DNA of 64,000 bases from Ilyonectria destructans (taxonomy: Eukaryota; Ascomycota; Sordariomycetes; Hypocreales; Nectriaceae): contig JAHEWK010000003.1 of the NCBI GenBank assembly GCA_020740775.1, forward strand, positions 3,348,001 to 3,412,000, read 5' to 3'. The notes beneath the pieces were generated by a model. That model saw nothing but the letters and a program-made list of their open reading frames with translations. It was not told the DNA's origin and did no database searches. Numbering within the stretch: position 1 is the first letter of the stretch; every line of letters starts with the position of its first letter. Shown in pieces: positions 54,980 to 64,000 of this stretch. Both the position numbers and the translations under genes were made by a program.

Positions 54980-57900
54980 TGCAGATTAAAGGGGGTGAGG
55001 AGTAGTTTCTCGTCGAGAATGTTTCCGCGACCAAAAAGAGGAGACCCAAGAAACAGTAGATGGCGAACGAATGTGGTTGTGTTATCGAGACGCGTCGTGT
55101 TGGCGGTGGAAGACGATGGAGTTGGTGCCAAGGGTGGTCGAGCTCCCAAACTGGGACAGTTGTCCTCGTGGTCAGGAGGCAGCGCCTTCCTTTCCCTCTG
55201 CGATCCATGTGGCCAAAACAAGACACAAGAAGGAATTATCTTACCCATATCGATATTCAAGAGCGATCGGTCGGTGTGTAGAGATCTTGGTAGGAAAGCG
55301 CGGGTTCTAGGGGGTCGGGCATTAGCTACGTCAGGGGAAAGGCCAGCTGTGCGAGCTCGGGAGACGGCGAGAACAGTCCCGTCGACGGAGCGAGATCGAA
55401 GCTACAGGCGCGTGCTGCTCTGCGTCGTCGAAGTAGTCGAGGGACGGGTTTCTCGCGGTCGGGCAGTCGTGGGCAGATCCGGGGGTAGAAACTCGGGGGT
55501 GGGACGAGGGCGAAGTACTCACCCTAAATTACCAGACGCGTGTCAATGGCGTCGCGAGGACAAGTTGACAAGATGCTCAAGTGGCCGTGGAAGTGAATGG
55601 TAGGCCTGCTCTTCACGCGCGATGGGAGATGCGACGAGAGGAAGTAGCAATGATGGCAAGGGAAGAGGAAGGAGGGAAAGGGACAGACGGGGTCAAGAGA
55701 GATCGAGGAGAAGGGAAATTTTGGGGTGCGACGGCAGAACAAGGAGAGGAAATTCTGATGTGCTGTTCTGGCAGCGAGCCTGCTGGGGCGGGCGTGCTGG
55801 CTGGTCCTGCAACAAAAGGGGTTTTGAACAGCTAGGCCTAAAGGAGCTAGCACTCCAGGGGTGGCTCCAGGGGGTCGCTGCTTGGGGGGATTGGGGGGGG
55901 CGCCGGTGCTCTGGAGAATTAGCGGCAGGGCTGCTAGAAGGCCGCTGGGTGGGCCACTGCAGCGTCTGGACGGGTACCGGGTGGCTGCCGTTGATTGGCC
56001 GGGTGAGGCTCCGGGGCCAATCAGCGGGCCGGACGGGGGGAACGTAGCGGGTGTGCTGGAGGCTGGGAGATGAGGGAAGGGAGCTCTCAAATTATTATCA
56101 CAGAGGAGGAACCTTGTTTGCAAGAGAGTGCCCGGGAGGAATCCATCCATCAGGGAGCGCACACTCTCGGCAGTGCGCAAATGGGAGATAGGTTCCTAGC
56201 ATGGCTCAGTAGGGCCAGGCAGAGAGAGAGAATTCCTCTGCTCTCCTACAGTATGGGTAATCCACCCGAGCAATGCCAGTCAGACAGACGCCTACAGAGA
56301 TATCCACCGAGGCACACTATGGGGTACCAGTACCTACCTAACTTACCTCCTGACATCTGAGGTGAGGTGAGGTCAAGTTGGCCACAGTTGGTCACCGGCT
56401 GGCATCCATGACATCCAAGGCATCCATGGCATCCATTCTCGCCTTGCCATGCTTCGTCCAGTCTGGCCGAGATTGGTACTGGAACCCAGGGCTGAAACAA
56501 GTCCATATCTGTCAATGTTTCCCACGGAGTAACCGCCTAGGAGCGCGAATCCCTCAATTAACATGTACTCTATGCGCAAGCATGAATACACCAGTCCGAT
56601 GCCGTGATACGCGAAATCTACCTGGTCTGCTATTCCGAGCTCGTTTGCACGGGAAAGAGCACGATCCATCCATCCATAGTACCCAATGCCGTCTCCGGTA
56701 TTCTTGTTCTACCTTCCAATCTCCCCCTTCCGCCAGGGCACGGCATGACGCGGGAGACGCGAGAGACACGACAAGACTCTCGCCAACTTCCTAGAGACAA
56801 CGGATCTCACCACCGCGAGACACTCCTGGCCTCTGACATTGGAGGTCTGCCCCGAGTCGAGTCATCAGGGGATACATAGTACGTACCAGTTCTCGCCTCT
56901 CCTCTCCTGTGGACACCCTCACTCAAAGCTCCGGAGCGTGGCTTGCCTGGCACCTACCTACGGCCACTCTCACGCCTGTGCTCGGTGCCCCATGGCTCCC
57001 GTCGCAGCCCGTCAACCGCCTTGGCCACATTTGGGCCGCTTGGATGCTACTCCAGTCCGTTTACCGGTGGAGCCTAGGCCCGTTGAGGCCACCAGGGAGG
57101 CGGCCGGCTTCGGGTGCCACTGTGCCTGTCGCCCGATGGCATCCATCCACGTCACTAATTGCAGACCAAGGTTGGCCATTCGCGTCTCACTTGGCATTCG
57201 GTGTATGCTTGCTGGTGTTCAAACATTCCTCCACGCATGGATAACGTGCCGCAGCGCATCTAGAGCCATCGTCCCTATCAAGGGAGTCCGCTGGAGGCGC
57301 GAATCAGCTCCAGCGCTTGTCGGCTCCCTCTAATCAGAGCCGCGGAACGACAATGACACGCGTACCGGTTTACCTCCGTCTCCAGAAAACCCACACGAGC
57401 CTCCCGCCAATTCGGATGCACGTCTACCCATCCGGGCCTGCAGCACGACACAAAGTGCACCAAGCTTGCAGTGGTGGCTCGTGTTGCGTGCGATCAACCC
57501 GTCCAACGTGACGACGTCTCCTCGTACTCCACGCACACAATAAACACAACGGCCACAGCCGACACGAGTTCGTGACGTGAAGTGCATTCCAGCTTGATCA
57601 GACCTGTACAATCATACGACCCCCTAACCCGACGATCCATCCGTTCCTTTCCTGATCCATATCTCGTCTCCCTGGAGCTTGGGATCCCTGCAATGGCGCC
57701 CAGTGCGCAGAGCTTAATGCACCGTCTTACAAGCTAGTATCTCATTACCGTTGTTTCGTTTATTACCCCTTCATGTGAGTGCAATCGCAAAATCCCCTGG
57801 AATAGTCTCCAGCCTTGAGAGAAAATACACTATTCTTGTCATAGGTCACATCAACCCTATTACTAGCGAACGATACTATGTGTCTATTAATTCCGCGTTG

Positions 57901-58640
57901 ATACCTCGATTTAATCGAAAAGGGGCAGGCTATTTCGCGTATTTTTAATGTAGAGCCCCGACAAGGTTGGTTGCATCGCAATATGCTGGTGTCGCAAACA
58001 TCATCGTCCATTTAGGGCGCCAGATCCTGCACGGAACATGAGTATCTCAATGCATGGAATATTAACCGAGAAGCCCCCAATGCCACCGCATCCCAATGCT
58101 CATGTACCTATGTAACCAAGTCGATTAACATTCTTAGCGGATTTCAGGCAGCTCACCACGGGAGGTCTAGGGTAACTCGTCGGTCGTGAAATCCTCCCTC
58201 AATATCCATGCTCAACTAAATATTCACTTTGATGACATGGGTAATGCGGAGGTCCTATACAGTTATTCTCATGCCTATTCTGCTCGAATTTACACCCTTT
58301 GAATTTCGATGAGACTTGAGATTATGGCGCGTTGGAGATGTAAATTGTGCTACTAGCCTTGAGGAGCTTCCCCCGCTTATCTAAGCTCAGCTCAACAACC
58401 ACACAAGGACAATTGGAATGACTTGGTGGAAAGGAGAATTGTTCACCTTGAATTACCTGCTAGTCATCTAAACAGAACATCCTCGCCTACTCAACTCTAA
58501 TCCCCACCCACCCACAGCCCTAAAAGACACCAAGTTCCTGTTTTAATACACCAATTGCCGCTTGCTCCCCCAACCTATGATACAATACCGGCCCATATTC
58601 CCACTTTCCTTCCTGGTTATCGTGTGAACATGTTTACATC
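54980..58640. other. Long gene-free region upstream of the septin
   Basis: About 3.7 kb without a supportable gene. The left part (55000-56060) is GC-rich and purine-rich and fits the septin promoter and leader. The right part (57700-58600) is AT-rich. Frames of up to 218 codons are Pro/Ser/Arg-rich and random-looking. Confidence 0.4.
56401..56437. repeat. GGCATCCAT short tandem repeat
   Basis: Four imperfect copies of a nine-base unit (GGCATCCAT, GACATCCAA, GGCATCCAT, GGCATCCAT) in a gene-free region. Confidence 0.8.
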
Positions 58641-60014
<1,374 letters not shown>

Positions 60015-60506
60015 TGCGTGTATGAGTGAGACCCGTGGGTTGTTGGATTCGTGAGTCGATGCGAGACGAAGAGTGAGGATATAATGGAGGAGGGAAGCTC
60101 AATTCAAATTGGGTCGGATGCGATTGGCAGTTAGGGTGCAGAACTAAACCCGGCGGGCGATGATGCTTGCATCTCCAGAACTCCGGGATCGCCAGCGGCG
60201 CATCTTATCGGACTTTTCGCCGGCCTGCGGACAGTTAGCGCAGGACCTTGAACCTGCAGCCTGTAATAACACTTGGCATGTATTGACTAACTGCAGAGCT
60301 GCCCGCCAATCATATGAAACGTAATGGGTTTCCAATCAACACGTGACCGCGCGAGATGTGTCGCGACTCCCCTCGCAAGGGCGCGCGTTTGCCTAACGCT
60401 TGGACCTGCGTCGCCTGCCTGTTGGCTTAGATCACGCAGCTCATAAACCCCGAGCTGACCCACGATGTGAACGCTTCCAACCTTTGACAAAGCACAATTT
60501 CCAGCC
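60015..60506. promoter_or_regulatory. Shared divergent promoter region of hem15 and ku70
   Basis: 492 bases between the two start codons, so both promoters must lie here or overlap into the leaders. No conserved motif can be assigned with confidence. Confidence 0.55.
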
Positions 60507-62540
60507 ATGGCAGACTTCAATAATGATTGGCGGCGCGACGAAGATGATGATGAGGAGCAAGAACTCGATGAGACGGTAATTCTACACCACCTGCTTTCAA
60601 ATATCTGAAGCTCACTAGTCGCAGAGTTACAAGGCTCAGAAGGACGCCATCTTGCTGGCAATTGATGTGAGCAAGTCCATGTTGGAGCCGCCGCCGCACT
60701 CGGATTCCAAGAAGGCAGATCGAGACAGTCCGGTCCAGGCCGCATTGAAATGCGCATATCATTTGATGGAGCAGCGCATCATCTCCAACCCCAAAGACAT
60801 GATGGGTATTCTCCTGTTTGGCACCGAGAAGTCCAAGTTCCAGGATACCGAAGATGGCCGAAGTGGCTTGGGATACCCTCACTGCTACCTATTCACCGAC
60901 CTTGATGTACCTGCGGCAGATGACGTCAAAGCACTCAAGGCTCTGGTTGAGGAAGGGGAGGACGATGATGAGGTGTTGACTCCCTCAAATGAGGCTGTCA
61001 GCATGTCCAACGTCCTTTTTTGCGCGAACCAGATCTTCACTACCAAGGCGCCCAATTTTGGTAGCCGTCGCTTGTTCATCGTCACAGATAATGCCAACCC
61101 CCATGAATCCGACAAGCAGGCGAGATCTGCTGCTGCAGTGCGTGCCAAAGATCTGTATGACCTGGGTGTTATCATCGACCTTTTCCCTATTACACGCGGG
61201 GATGAGAAGTTCGACCTTGGAAAGTTTTATGATGTAAGACCACAGTTCCAAGCAGTGTTATCGCAACTAATAGTTTGGAGGATATCATTTACCGCGACCC
61301 AATTGGAGAAGCCAACATGTCCGAGATTCGGACGTCGAAATCGGGAGACGGTCTTACCTTGCTCAACTCCCTCACCTTGAACGTAAACTCGAAGCAAACC
61401 GCGAAGAGAGCTCTCTTTTCGAACCTCCCCTTTGAGATTGCACCTGGCCTAAGTATATCTGTCAAGGGATACAACGTTGTCCACCGACAGACCCCGGCTA
61501 GGACGTGCTACATCTGGCTGGATGGCGAAAAGCCACAGATTGCTGCGGGCGAGACCACGAGAATTGCCGAGGACAGCGCCAGGACCGTCGAAAAGCAAGA
61601 CATCAAGAAAGCCTACAAGTTTGGAGGCGAGTACGTATACTTTACGCCAGAGGAACAGAAAACCTTGAGGAATTTTGGATCGCCCGTCATTCGCATCATC
61701 GGATTCAAACCTAGAACTCTGCTTCCGATGTGGGCAAGCGTGAAGAAGTCGACCTTCATTTTCCCCAGCGAGGAAGGTTATGTCGGATCGACCCGAGTCT
61801 TCACCGCGCTCTGGCAGAAGCTGCTCAAGGATGACAAGGTTGGAATTGCTTGGTGCATCGTCCGGTCTAATGCGCAGCCAATACTTGCGGCGATAATTCC
61901 ATCCAAGGAGCGATCTGACGACGAGTCGGGTACACCATATCTTCCTGCTGGACTCTGGATTTATCCACTGCCGTGCCAGGACGACTTGAGAGATATCAAG
62001 TCCTCAGGCGAGGTCGCACAGAGCTCTGACGAGCTCAAGACGCAGATGAGGACCATCGTGCAGCAACTTCAGCTCCCGAAGGCCATGTACAACCCAACCA
62101 AGTATCCGAACCCGTCATTGCAATGGCATTACAAGATCCTGCAAGCTCTCGCGTTGGAAGAAGAGGTCCCCGAGAAGGCAGAGGACACTACTGAACCCAA
62201 GTTCAAAGCCATCAGCAAGAGAGCTGGCGGGTATCTGGAGGAGTGGTCTGAGACGCTCGGGAATGAAGCCGGCAGTGCCGCGTCGAAGAAGGCCCTTAAG
62301 CGAGAAGCCGATGACGACGAACCAGATAGGCCAACGAAGAGGAGCAGGGCAACATCGGAAAAGCCATCCGGTTCGTCACTCTCCATGGCCCAGTTGAAGG
62401 CCTCTATCGAGAGCGGAGGAATTGCCAAGATGACTGTAGCTCAACTCAAAGATTTACTGGGCGCGAAGGGTCTCAGCACGAGCGGCAGAAAAATTGAGTT
62501 GATCGAGAGGGTAGAGCAGTGGGTGGAGGAAAACTCGTAG
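60507..62540 (+). CDS. ku70: Ku70, DNA double-strand-break end binding
   Basis: Three exons (60507-60575, 60625-61233, 61281-62540; introns 49 and 47 nt) give 645 residues, the normal Ku70 length. The N-terminus is acidic ([15 protein letters not shown]), followed by the vWA-like domain with [13 protein letters not shown] and [14 protein letters not shown], and [18 protein letters not shown]. The Ku core contains [48 protein letters not shown] and [18 protein letters not shown] basic linker [20 protein letters not shown] precedes a C-terminal SAP domain ([20 protein letters not shown]). Family knowledge: Ku70 with Ku80 loads onto broken DNA ends for non-homologous end joining and acts at telomeres. 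It is the homologue of Neurospora mus-51. Confidence 0.97.
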
Positions 62541-62927
62541 AGTTGCCTCGTGTACTTGTGAATCTGTAACAGTGGTATGAAGGGGGCAGGATGTATTGGG
62601 CAGGCGTTCTCGGGAGGCTAGGTTTGCAGGAGGCACAGCCAATGTTGAACATTTGAGTTTACCTTGTTCATCTATGCGCCTATGGAATTGATGAATTGTT
62701 TTATTGGACGTATTTGGAGATCTGGGTCCCATCTGGTTGGGCATCTGAGATGTGGTTCATCTTCAACTCAGGTTAACACAGCCAAACAATGAGAACAAGA
62801 AAAGCCTAAGCCGTTAAGCACAAGACTTCGCCGTGAAAAGCGCACAAGACTTCACTTCATTTTCATCACCTTGTAATTGATACATGACTCTATTTTCTCC
62901 GTCAATATCATGGACTCATGCTATGCG
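62541..62927. other. Intergenic region, ku70 3-prime flank and next promoter
   Basis: 387 bases in which no gene is seen. Confidence 0.4.
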
Positions 62928-64000
62928 ATGGCCAGCATCACGCCGCCACCAAGCGCTGGGGCTGACAAAGACATCTGGCTGGGCGCACCCCCCTCAAGCC
63001 GCGGCCTCGTACTACCAACACCCCTGGGTCGCCAATCCCACCAGCACTTGCACCCGCGTTCGCGCCGCCCGTGTCGTGAGCAGCAGCCGACGCCGGCTTC
63101 ATTTGACGACGTCTCGCTTGCCAGTTCATCGCCGCAGCAGGAGCCAGACTCAGCCGCCTACCTCGCCAGGCTTCTCCGTCTGGCCCAATGTCGTCCAGGC
63201 CTCGCGCGACGCCGAAGCCACGCCATGGCCGACTTCCTCGCAAGCTTCAACCTGGGCGCGCAAACTGCCACTCCGTCCCGTAACCTGCAATGTCACTCCG
63301 TCGACGACCTCCAGCTGCATCTGCGCAGTGTCCTCGATGCCAAGACGGCGCCGAACCGTGCTGAACATGTGTCGGTGATCATGGAATTGAGGGCGACGGT
63401 GCAGTTCACCATCGCCCAGCCTCAAATCGAGAATCACGATGACGAAGCCTCGAACAACATCGATCCGGCACTGGAAGGAGGATCCTCGATGCCTGCGCCC
63501 GAAGAACAGACCAGAGAGCAACCGCCACGGGTGGTGGAGGCCAACGAAGCGCTGGTGAACCAGCCACAGGACGACCCGAGTCTCCAGAGATTAGTCGCAA
63601 TGCACATCATCGAGGCTCTCGGCGCGATAGACGGTAGTACCTGGGCCGACCGAGAGATGTCACGGGGGGCACAGGCTTGGAAGTTTACATTTGTGTGCAA
63701 GAATTCCTTCCAGCAATGGAGTCACCAGCACGCGAAGCACTTGACCAAGCTGGTCGTTGGCGAGTACAGTCAGAGGGAGCCAGACGCAACTCTCAGTAGT
63801 AAGTTTGTCATGTGCATTCCCGATAGCGCAAATCGCTCATCGGACATCTAGGTCGGCCGGCTTTTGATTGTCGAGGCACAGTCGTGATCGAGTTCGACCG
63901 AAATAGCCGAGCCATCATAGTGAAATACGACCACACGCCCCTGCACAGAACAGTTGCTGAGCTCTCGGAGTATTTCAAGCCTGCTCCTCGTGAGCTTGGC
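62928..64000 (+). CDS. Uncharacterised protein, 3-prime part outside the window
   Basis: The first exon runs from MASITPPPSAGADKDIW (62928; an earlier ATG at 62910 is possible) to 63798; an intron of 53 nt (63799-63851) follows, and the second exon runs off the right edge. The first 190 residues are Ser/Pro/Arg-rich with short helical segments (LAQCRPGLARRRSHAM, VDDLQLHLRSVLDAK). A conserved-looking domain begins near residue 230: LQRLVAMHIIEALGAIDGST, QAWKFTFVCKNSFQQWSHQH, LTKLVVGEYSQR and, after the intron, FDCRGTVVIEFDRNSRAIIV and KYDHTPLHRTVAEL. I do not recognise a named family. The reading frame is continuous across the splice. Confidence 0.75.

Noticed and set aside
55524..56180. Minus-strand frame of 218 codons upstream of the septin
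   Set aside because: Pro/Ser/Thr/Arg-rich low-complexity translation, overlapped by open frames on the other strand; no conserved block.

Overview
The window looks like chromosomal DNA of a filamentous ascomycete, most likely a Sordariomycete and possibly of the Hypocreales. Evidence: genes are broken by short introns of about 50-80 bases with GT-AG ends and CTAAC/CTGAC-like branch points. The gene set (Vps15, U2 A-prime, Ku70, AspB-type septin, Spc24, Fis1, ferrochelatase with a C-terminal cysteine cluster, Zn2Cys6 regulator) is fungal nuclear. The order-level placement is inference from protein character; no search could be run. I count 21 protein-coding genes, one decayed gene, no recognisable tRNA or rRNA gene, and no intact transposon.

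Layout. 0.9-8.1 kb: a compact block with a histone-fold protein (Dpb3-like), the U2 snRNP A-prime protein and the Vps15 kinase scaffold. 8.1-14.2 kb: an AT-richer gap, a decayed glutamine-rich gene, a DUF7730-like protein and an uncharacterised coiled-coil protein. 14.2-26.9 kb: an almost 13-kb gene-free stretch with short tandem repeats, a G-run tract, a cluster of small hairpins and an AT-rich right end. 26.9-39 kb: an FMN-binding oxidase-like protein, another gap of 3 kb, a Zn2Cys6 transcription factor with a His/Gln-rich N-terminus, a proline/histidine-rich single-pass membrane protein and a TatD-family hydrolase. 39-47 kb: a CDF metal transporter of the DxxxD type, then four unusual genes: two tandem paralogues built from a repeated tryptophan-rich module, a small FHA-like protein and a degenerate protein kinase. 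48.5-64 kb: a small membrane protein, Spc24, Fis1, the septin, a 3.7-kb gap, ferrochelatase and Ku70 as a divergent pair, and a gene running off the right edge.

The conserved genes are housekeeping functions (replication, splicing, vacuolar sorting and autophagy, kinetochore, mitochondrial fission, septation, haem synthesis, DNA-end joining) and do not form one pathway. The best candidates for something undescribed are the 41-47 kb group (duplicated tryptophan-rich proteins beside a split FHA/pseudokinase pair) and the secreted-then-membrane Pro/His-rich protein at 34.9-37.2 kb. Exon boundaries are read by eye from splice consensus, reading-frame continuity and family conservation; those of the septin 5-prime end are the least certain.
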